NCBI GenBank assembly: GCA_910578805.1
Contig: CAJTRS010000004.1
Location: 29,655 to 93,654 of the forward strand
Reading direction: 5' to 3'
Source of the DNA: an uncultured Muribaculaceae bacterium
Lineage (GTDB): Bacteria; Bacteroidota; Bacteroidia; Bacteroidales; Muribaculaceae
DNA: 64,000 bases
Under the pieces are notes generated by a model that worked only from the letters and a program-made list of their open reading frames with translations, was not told where the DNA came from and ran no database searches. The number at the start of each line of letters is the position of its first letter. The first letter of the stretch is position 1. The position numbers and the translations under genes were made by a program. Shown one piece after another: positions 26,992-41,316 of this stretch.

Positions 26992-28738
26992 ATGAAACTT
27001 ACTGATATCCATTCGCCAGCCGATATAAAAGGACTCGGCATAGAAGAACTTACCGGCCTGGCCGCTGACATACGCCGGGCTCTGTTAGAGAAACTGAGCC
27101 GTCACGGCGGCCATGTGGGGCCTAATCTCGGTATGGTGGAGATGTCATTGGCCATGCATTATGTGTTTGATCTACCTACGGATAAGATCGTATATGACGT
27201 GTCGCATCAGAGTTATGTACACAAGATGCTTACAGGACGTATGGGGGCATTTGTGAACCCCGACGACTATGATGCCGTGACCGGATTTACGTGCCGTCAG
27301 GAGAGTCCTACAGATATATTTACCATAGGTCATACATCGACAGGTGTCAGTCTGGCCGGCGGATTGGTTAAGTCAAGGGATATGGCCGGTGGCAAGGAGA
27401 ATATAATCGCTGTGGTGGGCGACGGGTCGCTAAGCGGCGGAGAGGCCTTTGAGGGACTTGATTATGCGGCCACATTGAAAAGCAATTTCATAATAGTGGT
27501 TAACGACAATGACATGTCTATCGCCGAGAATCATGGCGGTATTTATGACAATCTGCGATTGCTTCGTGAATCGGACGGCTCCGCGTCATGCAATTTCTTT
27601 AAGGCTATGGGGCTTGATTATAAATTTGTAGCCTATGGAAATGATCTGGCCTCACTGATTGCAGTATTCAGGGAAGTCAAGGATATAGATCACCCTATAG
27701 TGCTGCATATCGTCACACAGAAGGGCAAGGGATATGCTCCCGCCGAGGCTTGTAAAGAGGTGTTTCATTTTACGGCTCCTTTTGATTTAAAGAGCGGAAA
27801 TCCGATATCGGTAAATAAGAATAAGGACTACGGTGATCTGACAGCATCGTATCTGCTCGAAATGATGAAATCCGATCCAAAAGTGGTGGCTATCACTGCA
27901 GGGACTCCCGGTGTGATGGGGTTTTCGCCAGAGCGTCGCAAACTGGCAGGTGACCGTTTTGTAGATGTCGGCATTGCCGAGCAGCATGCCGTGGCCTTGG
28001 CTTCGGGAATCGCCAGGAGGCAAGCCGTTTTTCGGAGTGGTGAGTTCATTCGCACAGAGAGCATATGACCAGCTTTCTCAGGATATGTCGATCAATTCGT
28101 CACCCGCTGTGATAGGCATATTTTATGGAACAATATCGGGTATGAATGATATAACCCATCTTGGTTGGTTTGACATAGCCTTGATATCAAATATTCCCGG
28201 CATCGTTTATCTTGCCCCGACATGTATGGAGGAGTATATGGCTATGCTTGATTGGGGCATGAATCAATCGTCATATCCCGTAGTCATAAGGATTCCGGGT
28301 GTCAAGGTGGTAGAGTCGGGTAAGAAGTTTGATGCTGATTACAGCAATCTCAACACATTCTCTGTGACCCGCGAAGGAACCCGTGTGGCATTGATCGGTG
28401 CCGGAAACTTCTACTCGCTTGCCGAAGAGGTGGCCGAAAAATTGAGTGCCGAAGGTGTTACAGCAACATTGATCAATCCAAGATTTTTAAGCGGGCTTGA
28501 CACTGAACTGCTTGACGGACTTAAGCATTACCATTCGCTTGTCGTGACCATGGAAGACGGAGTCCTTGATGGCGGATTTGGAGAAAAGATCGCACGGTAC
28601 TATAGCGCAGATGCCATGAACGTGAAATGCTACGGCATGAAAAAGGAGTTTCTGGACCGTTATGACTATAAGGAGGCTCTAAAAGCCAACCGATTGACTT
28701 CCGAACAGATTGCTGAAGACATATTGGAGCTGATATGA
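26992..28738 (+). pseudogene. 1-deoxy-D-xylulose-5-phosphate synthase-like gene, frameshifted
   Basis: DXS condenses pyruvate and glyceraldehyde-3-phosphate at the head of the MEP isoprenoid pathway. The first frame (26992-28068) carries the DVSHQSYVHK motif, the thiamine-diphosphate loop GDGSLSGGEAFEG and VNDNDMSIAENHGG, and reaches the catalytic glutamate of VGIAEQHAVALASGIA. It then runs into foreign residues and a stop. The homologous continuation (GGKPFFGVVSSFAQRAYDQL, to 28738) is in the +1 frame. The break is at or next to base 28015, in GCC-AGG-AGG-CAA: one extra base, or two lost from a codon. Joined, the product is about 582 residues, close to the short DXS-like form of Bacteroidales. 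A sequencing error is possible. Confidence 0.8.
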
Positions 28739-28765
28739 TGGGCTGACAGTGCTGGGCTGAGGTCG

Positions 28766-31204
28766 TCATCTGATGTTGGCTATGCCGATTATGTCGGCAA
28801 ACACACCGGCAGCAGTGACCTCCGCACCGGCTCCGTAGCCTTTTATCTCCATAGGATATTCGCGGTAGCGTTCAGTGGTGAGCAGTATCACATTGTTTGA
28901 TCCGAAAAGATAGTAGAACGGGTGCGTGGCGTCGATTTCGGCAAGTTTGACTTCGGCTTTGCCATTGTCAAGCGTGGCTACGAACCTTAGCTTGCAGCCG
29001 CGTGATTCTGCGGCTGCTCTCATCTGTTCCATCTTTGAATCGTAATCAGCCTCAAGGGCATGATAGAAATCATCAATACTGCCGCTGTAGGCCTCCAGTG
29101 GAATTATGGGGGTTATTTTCACTTCGTCCTGTTCGATTTCATAGCCTGCCTCGCGCGCGAGAATCACTAATTTTCTGACCACATCAGTGCCGCTGAGGTC
29201 AAGTCTCGGATCGGGTTCGCTGTACCCTTGGCGCTTGGCTTCCCTGATGGCTGCGCTAAGTGGCATATCGGGTGCAAGAATATTGAATATGAAATTCAGT
29301 GTGCCCGATACCACGGCCTCGATTTTCAGAATGCGGTCGCCGCTGTTGATGAGATTGTTTATTGTGTTGATGATCGGCAGACCGGCTCCCACGTTGGTCT
29401 CGAAAAGGAATTTTACGTCCTTTTTCCTTGCAAGCGATTTAAGATGTCGGTAGTGGCTGTAAGGTCCTGATGCTGCAATTTTATTGGCCGTCACAACATT
29501 GATGTTGTTGTCGAGCATCTGGTCGTAGAGAGCTGATATATCGTGGTTGGACGTGCAATCGACAAAAACGGAGTTAAAAATGTTCATGTTGACGATTTCG
29601 TGTCCGATTAGTTCGGGTGACGATGTAACACCCTCAGTTTCGAGCCGCTGCGAAAACGTGTTCAGGTCTATGCCTTCGCGGTCAAACAGCGCTTTGCGGG
29701 AATTGGCAATGCCCATTACCTTTAGCTCCAGAGCCTTGTTCTGCAAAAGATTGTTTTGCTGTTGGGCCAGCTGCCGGAGCAGGTGACACCCAATGTTGCC
29801 AATTCCCGTTATGAAGAGATTGAGTACTTGAGTGTCAGACAAGAAAAAACTGTCGTGTATTACACTGAGAGCTTTTTTCTGGTTTTTAAGTTCGATGACA
29901 AATGATATATTGGTCTCGGAAGCACCCTGGGCGCAGGCGATCACGTTGATACCGTTGCGGCCGAGAGTATTGAACAGTTTTCCCGCCACACCTGATGCGT
30001 GGCGCATATTCTCACCAACGACAGCTACTGTGGCCAGATTGTGTTCCACCTGCATGGGATTGAGTTCTCCGGTTTCCAGTTCGGCCATGAATTCGGTTTC
30101 GAGAGCTTTTACGGCATTGGGTGCATCGGCGTTGCGCACGGCAAAAGAAGTGGTGTTCTCGCTCGAAGCCTGCGACACAAGGAACACACTCACACCGTTA
30201 CGAGCCAAAGCATTGAATATACGTGCATTTATGCCGATCACACCTACCATGCAGAGTCCGGACACGGTTATAAGGCATGTGTCGTTGATGGAGGAGATGC
30301 CTTTGATATCTTTACCTTCCGGAGCCGGACGTTGCTCGCTGATACATGTACCCGGTGCCGAAGGATTGAATGTGTTTTTTATCAGGATAGGTATGTTTTT
30401 ATGGAATACCGGATATATCGTTGGCGGATATATTACCTTGGCTCCGAAATTACATAGCTCCATGGCCTCGATGAATGACAGGTGATCGATCACATAAGTG
30501 TTTTCTATGATGCGCGGATCAGCAGTCATAAAGCCGTCAACATCGGTCCATATCTCAAGCGTACGGGCATCAAGAGCCGCTGCCAGAATGGCAGCCGTGT
30601 AGTCGCTGCCTCCTCGACCGAGATTTGTCACATCGCCATTGGCGTCCGATGAAATGAATCCAGGCACTATCGCCACCTTGAATCCGGCATTGTCAAATGT
30701 GGAGTGGATAAGAGGTTGTGTGGCATCATTGTCAAGGACATGTTTGTCAAACTGACGCACTGTCTTTATGAACAGACGTGAATCGAAGAGGACGGCATCA
30801 TCGATCACCCTGCTTATTATGGTACTTGAAAGTCTCTCGCCGTAACTTACAATTATGTCAAGCGAGCGGGGCGAGAGGTCTCGTATAAGGCTTACGCCTT
30901 TATATATATTGCCGAGCTCTTCAAGCATAACATCTACCCGCGAGGTGACCTCAGGTATATATCGGGCAGGTACAATGCCGTTGATTATATCATGGTGGCG
31001 GTTGATTATGCCACGGTAATTTTCGTAATATCCGTCACCGCCTTTGGCTGCATCACGGGCAGTGGCGATAAGACGGTCGGTCAGGCCTCCGAGTGCCGAT
31101 ACCACAACGATTACCGGTTCGGTACATTGTTCCACTATCGATTTGACATTTCGAAGACTCTCGACAGTGCCTACTGACGTACCGCCAAATTTAAGTACTT
31201 TCAT
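28766..31204 (-). CDS. thrA: Bifunctional aspartate kinase/homoserine dehydrogenase
   Basis: An 812-residue fusion that catalyses the first and third steps of the aspartate pathway to threonine and methionine. The N-terminal kinase begins VLKFGGTSVG and includes SYGERLSS and LGRGGSDYTA. The middle ACT region (about 310-460) is the expected threonine feedback site. The C-terminal dehydrogenase starts at the NAD(P)-binding GIGNIGCHLLRQL and contains the usual VVTANK segment. It lies 15 bp downstream of prfC, so it is probably the last gene of rfbD-prfC-thrA. thrC is 26 kb away; thrB is not in the window. Confidence 0.96.
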   Translation of the reverse strand: MKVLKFGGTSVGTVESLRNVKSIVEQCTEPVIVVVSALGGLTDRLIATARDAAKGGDGYYENYRGIINRHHDIINGIVPARYIPEVTSRVDVMLEELGNIYKGVSLIRDLSPRSLDIIVSYGERLSSTIISRVIDDAVLFDSRLFIKTVRQFDKHVLDNDATQPLIHSTFDNAGFKVAIVPGFISSDANGDVTNLGRGGSDYTAAILAAALDARTLEIWTDVDGFMTADPRIIENTYVIDHLSFIEAMELCNFGAKVIYPPTIYPVFHKNIPILIKNTFNPSAPGTCISEQRPAPEGKDIKGISSINDTCLITVSGLCMVGVIGINARIFNALARNGVSVFLVSQASSENTTSFAVRNADAPNAVKALETEFMAELETGELNPMQVEHNLATVAVVGENMRHASGVAGKLFNTLGRNGINVIACAQGASETNISFVIELKNQKKALSVIHDSFFLSDTQVLNLFITGIGNIGCHLLRQLAQQQNNLLQNKALELKVMGIANSRKALFDREGIDLNTFSQRLETEGVTSSPELIGHEIVNMNIFNSVFVDCTSNHDISALYDQMLDNNINVVTANKIAASGPYSHYRHLKSLARKKDVKFLFETNVGAGLPIINTINNLINSGDRILKIEAVVSGTLNFIFNILAPDMPLSAAIREAKRQGYSEPDPRLDLSGTDVVRKLVILAREAGYEIEQDEVKITPIIPLEAYSGSIDDFYHALEADYDSKMEQMRAAAESRGCKLRFVATLDNGKAEVKLAEIDATHPFYYLFGSNNVILLTTERYREYPMEIKGYGAGAEVTAAGVFADIIGIANIR

Positions 31205-31219
31205 TTTGATTATTGTGAA

Positions 31220-32800
31220 TTAGAATTCGCTCGAAAAATGGAATTTGATTTTAGGAAAGTCGGATTGAGCCATCTGCAATACATAGCCGGAATCGGCCAT
31301 GAATACGTCACGTCCATCGCGGTCCACCGCCATAAACTGGTGTTTGCGCTTTTTGAATGCGGAAAGAGCTTCGGCATCATCACTTTCTATCCAGCATGCC
31401 TTGTAGAGGGATATCGGTTCCCACCGGCACTGAGCGCCGTATTCATGAAGCAGACGGTATTGTATGACTTCAAATTGAAGCTGACCTACGGTACCTATGA
31501 TTTTTCGACCGTTGAACTGGTTGACAAACAACTGTGCCACGCCTTCGTCCATGAGCTGTTGAATGCCTTTTTCGAGTTGCTTGGACTTCATGGGGTCGGT
31601 ATTCTCGATGTATTTGAACATTTCCGGCGAAAAGCTTGGCAGACCTTTGAAATGCAATTCCTCGCCGGAGGTGAGAGTATCACCTATCTTGAAGTTGCCT
31701 GTGTCGGGAATGCCGATAATATCGCCGGGAAAAGCTTCATCGACAATGTTTTTCTTCTGAGCCATGAACGCTGTCGGTGCAGCGAATTTCATGGTCTTGT
31801 TGCTGCGTATATGACGATAGGGGGCATTGCGTTCAAACCGTCCGGAGCATATTTTCACAAAAGCTATACACGACCGGTGGTTGGGGTCCATGTTGGCATG
31901 TATTTTGAACACAAAGCCTGAAAATCCTTCTTCCGCCGGATCGATGGTGCGTTCCAATGTCTCTATAGGGCGGGGGGACGGTGCGATCTGTACGAAACAG
32001 TCGAGCAACTCTTTTACGCCGAATGTGTTAAGAGCCGATCCGAAGAATACAGGAGCTACTTTACCCTGCAAATACCGGTCAACGTCAAATTCGGGATACA
32101 CTCCTTCGATAAGTTCGATATCCTCGCGTAGCTTTTTCGCATCTGCTTCACCTACGGCGGAATCTATGCGCTGATCGTTGATGTCGTCGATTTCCACACG
32201 TTCCGACACTTTCTGCTTGTCAGGTGTAAACAGGTCAAGTGACTGCTCATAGATGTTGTAAACACCCTTGAACTTGGCGCCAATATTTATTGGCCAGCTG
32301 AGCGGGCGCACATCGATCTTGAGTTCGGCTTCCAGTTCATCTAATATCTCGAACGGATCACGACCCTCGCGGTCAAGTTTGTTGACGAAGATAATCACGG
32401 GGGTGTTGCGCATGCGGCACACCTCCATGAGCTTGCGGGTCTGTTGTTCTACACCTTTGGCTACATCGACCACTATAATCACACTGTCCACTGCGGTGAG
32501 TGTGCGGTAAGTGTCTTCGGCAAAGTCCTGGTGTCCCGGTGTATCAAGAATGTTAATCTTGTAGTCGCCGTAATTGAATCCCATAACGGAAGTGGCCACG
32601 GATATACCGCGCTGTTTCTCTATCTCCATCCAGTCGCTGGTGGCTGTTTTCTTTATCTTGTTGGATTTTACCGCGCCGGCTATGTGTATAGCTCCACCAA
32701 ACAGAAGCAACTTTTCAGTAAGGGTGGTCTTTCCGGCATCCGGGTGTGATATGATGGCAAACGTACGCCGTTTCTTTATCTCTTCAGTTATAGTTGACAT
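31220..32800 (-). CDS. prfC: Peptide chain release factor 3
   Basis: RF3 is the translational GTPase that removes RF1/RF2 from the ribosome after peptide release. The 526 residues carry [14 protein letters not shown] (G1), [14 protein letters not shown] (G3) and NKLDREG (G4). The insert [14 protein letters not shown] between G1 and G2 distinguishes RF3 from EF-G, as does the shorter C-terminal part. It sits 20 bp after rfbD and 15 bp before thrA. Confidence 0.97.
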   Translation of the reverse strand: MSTITEEIKKRRTFAIISHPDAGKTTLTEKLLLFGGAIHIAGAVKSNKIKKTATSDWMEIEKQRGISVATSVMGFNYGDYKINILDTPGHQDFAEDTYRTLTAVDSVIIVVDVAKGVEQQTRKLMEVCRMRNTPVIIFVNKLDREGRDPFEILDELEAELKIDVRPLSWPINIGAKFKGVYNIYEQSLDLFTPDKQKVSERVEIDDINDQRIDSAVGEADAKKLREDIELIEGVYPEFDVDRYLQGKVAPVFFGSALNTFGVKELLDCFVQIAPSPRPIETLERTIDPAEEGFSGFVFKIHANMDPNHRSCIAFVKICSGRFERNAPYRHIRSNKTMKFAAPTAFMAQKKNIVDEAFPGDIIGIPDTGNFKIGDTLTSGEELHFKGLPSFSPEMFKYIENTDPMKSKQLEKGIQQLMDEGVAQLFVNQFNGRKIIGTVGQLQFEVIQYRLLHEYGAQCRWEPISLYKACWIESDDAEALSAFKKRKHQFMAVDRDGRDVFMADSGYVLQMAQSDFPKIKFHFSSEF

Positions 32801-32820
32801 CGTTATGTATTTCGTGAATA

Positions 32821-33684
32821 TTATTGATTATCGGCAAGTCTCTCGATACATTTTTGCAGACTTTCCTCCCAGTGGGGGATCTCTATGCCGAAAGTACGCT
32901 TTATGAGTGATTTGTCGAGTACGCTGTAATGAGGACGCCGTGCAGCAGTAGGGTAGTCATCGGTAGTCACGGGTACTATTTTGCACTTTTGTATATGAGC
33001 CAATCTGTGGATTGCCTTGGCAAAGTCGTACCATGAGCAAACTCCCTCGTTGGAGAAATGGAATATTCCCGATACCCATTGGCGCGATTTAAGCATTGTA
33101 ATTATGGCTGTTGCAAGATCGGTGGCCGATGTGGGAGTACCTATCTGGTCGTTTACCACTTTTATTTCATTACGTTCTTTACCGAGCTGAAGCATGGTTT
33201 TAACGAAGTTTTTACCGTGGGGCGAATACAGCCATGCCGTGCGTATAATAAGAGCATCGGGACACATGGACAGCAATATCATTTCCCCTTTACGTTTTGA
33301 GGTTCCGTAATTCGATATCGGGTTGACCTTGTCCGATTCACGGTAGGGGCGGCAGGAAGTTCCGTCAAAGACATAGTCTGTGGAAATGTGAAGCACTTTA
33401 ACGCCTAACCGTGAAGCCACAGAGGCTATGTTCATAACAGCATCGGCATTGATACGGTTACAGTTGGCCGGATCATTTTCGGCATCGTCCACGGCTGTAT
33501 ATGCGGCACAATTAACAATGTGGGTGAACTCATTGCGCTCCAAAAACAATTCCACCGCCTTAGCATCGGTCAGATCAAGTTCCTCACGGTCGGTGTAAGT
33601 GGTTATGCCTGGAAATTCACGCTCGATTTGTGCGCGCAATTCTCTTCCTAACTGTCCATTGCACCCTGTGATAAGTATTTTCAT
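32821..33684 (-). CDS. rfbD: dTDP-4-dehydrorhamnose reductase
   Basis: RfbD makes dTDP-L-rhamnose by NAD(P)H reduction, the last step of the nucleotide-sugar pathway feeding surface polysaccharides. The 287-residue SDR protein shows the [10 protein letters not shown] cofactor loop, STDYVFDGT, and the YGTSKRKGE catalytic Tyr-x3-Lys. The rfbA, rfbB and rfbC genes are not in the window. The start at 33684 (MKILITG) is preferred; an in-frame upstream ATG at 33714 lies inside the -7 box. Confidence 0.94.
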   Translation of the reverse strand: MKILITGCNGQLGRELRAQIEREFPGITTYTDREELDLTDAKAVELFLERNEFTHIVNCAAYTAVDDAENDPANCNRINADAVMNIASVASRLGVKVLHISTDYVFDGTSCRPYRESDKVNPISNYGTSKRKGEMILLSMCPDALIIRTAWLYSPHGKNFVKTMLQLGKERNEIKVVNDQIGTPTSATDLATAIITMLKSRQWVSGIFHFSNEGVCSWYDFAKAIHRLAHIQKCKIVPVTTDDYPTAARRPHYSVLDKSLIKRTFGIEIPHWEESLQKCIERLADNQ

Positions 33685-33711
33685 AATGATTGCGGTCATA
33701 TTTTTCAAGTG

Positions 33712-33719
33712 CAAATTTA
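33712..33719 (-). promoter_or_regulatory. -7 box of rfbD-prfC-thrA
   Basis: Minus strand TAAATTTG, an exact consensus match, with transcription starting near 33705, just upstream of the chosen rfbD start. Confidence 0.55.
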
Positions 33720-33812
33720 GGCATTATATATTGAATTTTCGCATTCTTTGGGTGATACTTGGGTTGTGATGCAAATAAGTTGGTTACAGACAGGTAAAAT
33801 CCGATAATAATC

Positions 33813-38205
<4,393 letters not shown>

Positions 38206-38212
38206 TCTCCAA

Positions 38213-38971
38213 ATGGATATAACCAATAATTTACGAAAACTTACAGCATCGCTCGGCGACGTCAAGTATCGTCGTCGCAGCGGGTGCTTTAAGGCTGAAG
38301 GTACGAAGTGTGTGCTTGACACTATAAAGCATTTTGAACTGGAGTACCTGTTTGCAACACCGGAATGGCTTGAAGTCCATTCCGGTTTGTCTGTCAATGA
38401 AAAGGCTGTGGCCGTGACAAAAGCCGATCTCATCAAGATGTCATCGCTATCCACTGCGCCAGGAGTCATTGCCGTGTATCGTATGCCGGTATATGGTTTG
38501 GAGCCGGAATCGTTGCGTGGCAGTCTGACAGTGGCTTTGGACGGCGTTCAGGACCCCGGAAATCTGGGTACGGTGATCCGTACGGCTGATTGGTTTGGGG
38601 TGAGGAACATTCTGTGCAGCCGTGATACGGTTGATGTTTATAGTCCTAAGGTGATTCAAGCCACCATGGGTGCGATATCAAGAGTAAGGGTGCATTACTG
38701 TGATCTGTCGGAAACTTTAATCAAGTTGAAAGGTATGCCGGTGTATGGTACATTTTTAGATGGTGGCAACATATATGATGAACCTCTTTCCGACACAGGC
38801 ATTATAGTTATGGGCAATGAGGGCAAGGGTATATCAGGAAGTGTGGCCCGGATAATTACCGACCGACTTTATATACCGCCTTATCCGGCTGATGCCGAGA
38901 CCTCGGAATCGCTTAATGTAGGGGTGGCTACGGCTATAACTCTGGCCGAATTTCGCCGCCGGTGTATTTGA
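38213..38971 (+). CDS. SpoU/TrmH-family RNA 2'-O-methyltransferase
   Basis: A 252-residue SPOUT methyltransferase that uses SAM to methylate a ribose in rRNA or tRNA. The N-terminal substrate-binding domain (about 1-90) is followed by the knotted catalytic domain with DGVQDPGNLGTVIRTADWFG (motif 1), VMGNEGKGIS (motif 2) and SLNVGVATAITLAEFRRR (motif 3, seen as ESLNVGVA). It resembles RlmB/TsnR-like proteins; the exact target is not decidable here. It starts 7 bp after the large GH2 gene and precedes radA by 34 bp. Confidence 0.9.
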   Translation: MDITNNLRKLTASLGDVKYRRRSGCFKAEGTKCVLDTIKHFELEYLFATPEWLEVHSGLSVNEKAVAVTKADLIKMSSLSTAPGVIAVYRMPVYGLEPESLRGSLTVALDGVQDPGNLGTVIRTADWFGVRNILCSRDTVDVYSPKVIQATMGAISRVRVHYCDLSETLIKLKGMPVYGTFLDGGNIYDEPLSDTGIIVMGNEGKGISGSVARIITDRLYIPPYPADAETSESLNVGVATAITLAEFRRRCI

Positions 38972-39005
38972 TTATTGAATTTTATAGTATAACTGATACT
39001 TTGAT

Positions 39006-40370
39006 ATGGCTAAGGTAAAAAGTGTGTGGTATTGTACTGAGTGTGGAGCAGATTCGCCGAAATGGCAGGGTAAATGTCCGGCATGCGGAGCATGGAACAC
39101 ATTGGTGGAAGAACGTGTGTCGGTCAAAGCCAAGAACGTAGCGGCATCGCGACACACAAAGGTCAGTCCTGTGGCTGTGTCGGATATAGTGGTAAGCCAG
39201 GAGCAGCGTATAAAGATGCCAAGCCAGGAACTCAACCGAGTGCTCGGTGGTGGACTTGTGGCCGGATCATTGGTGCTGATCGGCGGTGAGCCGGGTATAG
39301 GCAAATCCACACTTGTGCTTCAGAACATATTGTCGATAAAAACCAAGAAGGTGCTGTATATATCGGGAGAGGAGAGCGCATCGCAACTCAAGATGAGAGC
39401 CGATCGCATAGGCCGTGCCAGTGACAACGTGCTTATAGCATGCGAAACTTCTCTTGAAAACATACTTGAGCATCTTGAATCAGTTACCCCGGAAATCGTG
39501 ATAGTGGATTCCATTCAGACCATAGCGTCCGATGACATAGAATCGGCAGCCGGAAGCGTAAGTCAGGTAAGGGAATGTTCGGCCCGGTTACTGAAATACG
39601 CAAAGACAAGCGGCGTGCCGGTTATATTGATAGGGCATATCAATAAGGAGGGTAGCATTGCCGGACCCAAAGTGCTTGAGCATATAGTCGATGCCGTGCT
39701 CCAGTTTGAGGGCGACCAACACTATATGTATCGTATATTGCGTTCCATAAAGAACCGTTTCGGCAGCACTTCCGAATTAGGTATATATGAAATGTGCCAG
39801 CGTGGATTGCGTGAAGTCTCGAATCCGTCTGAAATGCTTGTAAACAGAATTGGCGATAACGAAGAGTTGTCGGGTTCGGCTATAGGAATAACAATAGAGG
39901 GCATGCGCCCGTTTCTGATAGAGGTGCAAGCTCTTGTGAGCACTGCCGCCTATGGCACACCACAAAGGTCGGTCACCGGATTTGATGCGAAAAGAATGAA
40001 CATGTTGCTTGCGGTGCTTGAGAAGAGGGTGGGCTTTAAATTGGCGCAAAAAGATGTGTTTCTCAATATTGCCGGTGGGCTGAAGGTGAATGATACGGCT
40101 CTTGATCTTCCGGTAGTGAGTGCGATTTTGTCGTCAAATGTGGATATGAGCATACCGCGCGATGTGTGCGTGACAGGGGAAATAGGGCTATCGGGAGAGA
40201 TACGTCCGGTCACGCGTATCGAACAGCGCATATCCGAAGCTGAAAAACTCGGCATGGGCACTATCTTAGTGCCAAAAAACAATCTTAAAGGAATAGATAA
40301 GACTCGGTTCAAGATCGACGTCCGTGAGGTTTCTAAAGTGGAGGAGGCATTCCGGTTGCTGTTTTCCTGA
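39006..40370 (+). CDS. radA: DNA repair protein RadA (Sms)
   Basis: RadA is a RecA-like, DnaB-type helicase that drives branch migration during recombination. The 454 residues comprise a zinc finger (CTECG...CPACG, about 10-27), the ATPase core with GEPGIGKST, the family motif KNRFG, and a C-terminal Lon-protease-like domain that starts around 270 and is probably inactive. The length is normal. It is followed by the beta-lactamase gene after 32 bp. Confidence 0.97.
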   Translation: MAKVKSVWYCTECGADSPKWQGKCPACGAWNTLVEERVSVKAKNVAASRHTKVSPVAVSDIVVSQEQRIKMPSQELNRVLGGGLVAGSLVLIGGEPGIGKSTLVLQNILSIKTKKVLYISGEESASQLKMRADRIGRASDNVLIACETSLENILEHLESVTPEIVIVDSIQTIASDDIESAAGSVSQVRECSARLLKYAKTSGVPVILIGHINKEGSIAGPKVLEHIVDAVLQFEGDQHYMYRILRSIKNRFGSTSELGIYEMCQRGLREVSNPSEMLVNRIGDNEELSGSAIGITIEGMRPFLIEVQALVSTAAYGTPQRSVTGFDAKRMNMLLAVLEKRVGFKLAQKDVFLNIAGGLKVNDTALDLPVVSAILSSNVDMSIPRDVCVTGEIGLSGEIRPVTRIEQRISEAEKLGMGTILVPKNNLKGIDKTRFKIDVREVSKVEEAFRLLFS

Positions 40371-40402
40371 TCAACAGTGTAATTATTGTTTAATTGATTC
40401 CT

Positions 40403-41275
40403 ATGTGGTTATATCGGTTGACTTGGATTGTGGTGTGGGTGGTTTCATTTCCGTGTTACGGACAGGTATCTGACATCGATTCAATACTGTCATCGGCTTC
40501 TGCAGAAATAGGGGTGGCATATGGAGTGGATAATGAGACGGTACATTCATGGAATAATGAACGTGATTATCCTATGATGTCGGTATTCAAAGTGCCTGTG
40601 GCCGTGACAGCACTTCATAAAATGCAACTATGCGGAACGTCGCCTGACAGTATGATTACAGTGACTGCACAACAACTGTCGGCCAACACGTGGAGTCCGC
40701 TTAGAGACAGGTATCCGCAAGGTAATGTAGCGGTGTCGTTAAAGGAGTTGATTTATTATACCATATCGCTTAGCGACAACAATACTTGCGACATACTCAT
40801 AGATTATTGCGGTGGAATAGGTGTGGTCAGGGATATGGCGCTTATATTGTCTGACGGAAAATGCCGCATATCAGCTACAGAACAGGATATGCATGACGAC
40901 ATAGACATGTGTTATCATAATATTTGTACTCCGGAGGCCATGGTGAAGATGCTCCGTAATATATATAGTGGAGATATTATAACCGGTGAGATGCTGGATA
41001 TTTTCAGTGATAGCATGCTTGCCACGAACACAGGCTTGGATAAGATGCGTGCCGGTATTGACGGGAAAATCAGACTGGGTCACAAGACAGGTAGTTCGGA
41101 CCGAACAATCTCCGGAATAAAGATCGGAGATAATGATGCAGGAGTTGTTTATCTCCCTGATGGCCGATGCTGCTATATAGTAGTGTTTGTGAAAGATTCA
41201 TCGATGACCGATAAAGAAAATGCAGCCGCAATATCGGATATTGCAGGCTGCATTATTAATTCTTTGATGAAATAA
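40403..41275 (+). CDS. Class A serine beta-lactamase
   Basis: A 290-residue exported enzyme with a signal peptide (about 1-20, ending CYGQ). All main active-site motifs are present: SxxK at Ser60-Lys63 (SVFK), SDN at 124-126 and KTG at 228-230. An omega-loop segment TEQDMH resembles that of the PER/CepA/CfxA branch (subclass A2). Members hydrolyse penicillins and often cephalosporins; actual activity cannot be told from the sequence. ATG at 40403 is preferred over an in-frame TTG at 40394. No promoter box is seen in the 32 bp after radA, so it may be expressed by read-through. Base composition resembles its neighbours and no mobile-element ends flank it. Confidence 0.92.
   Translation: MWLYRLTWIVVWVVSFPCYGQVSDIDSILSSASAEIGVAYGVDNETVHSWNNERDYPMMSVFKVPVAVTALHKMQLCGTSPDSMITVTAQQLSANTWSPLRDRYPQGNVAVSLKELIYYTISLSDNNTCDILIDYCGGIGVVRDMALILSDGKCRISATEQDMHDDIDMCYHNICTPEAMVKMLRNIYSGDIITGEMLDIFSDSMLATNTGLDKMRAGIDGKIRLGHKTGSSDRTISGIKIGDNDAGVVYLPDGRCCYIVVFVKDSSMTDKENAAAISDIAGCIINSLMK
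41221..41252 (+). repeat. Long palindrome inside the 3' end of the beta-lactamase gene
   Basis: TGCAGCC then GCAATATC, a central G, GATATTGC, one bulged A, then GGCTGCA: a 15 bp stem broken by a single bulge, followed by T-rich sequence. It lies within the coding sequence, 23 bp before its end. As RNA it would form a stable hairpin. Confidence 0.75.
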
Positions 41276-41291
41276 TCCGGCATACGCCGGA
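41276..41291. terminator. Short hairpin between beta-lactamase gene and purT
   Basis: TCCGGC and GCCGGA form a perfect 6 bp stem with a 4 nt loop directly after the stop codon, between convergent genes. There is no T-run, so confidence is modest. Confidence 0.45.
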
Positions 41292-41316
41292 GTGTCAGCT
41301 CCCCCGGTGGGAATTA

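Noticed and set aside
28009..28030. Programmed +1 frameshifting as the normal way to make the DXS-like protein
   Set aside because: Known DXS genes are not frameshifted and AGG is not rare in this window; an indel or sequencing error is simpler. Kept only as a testable alternative.
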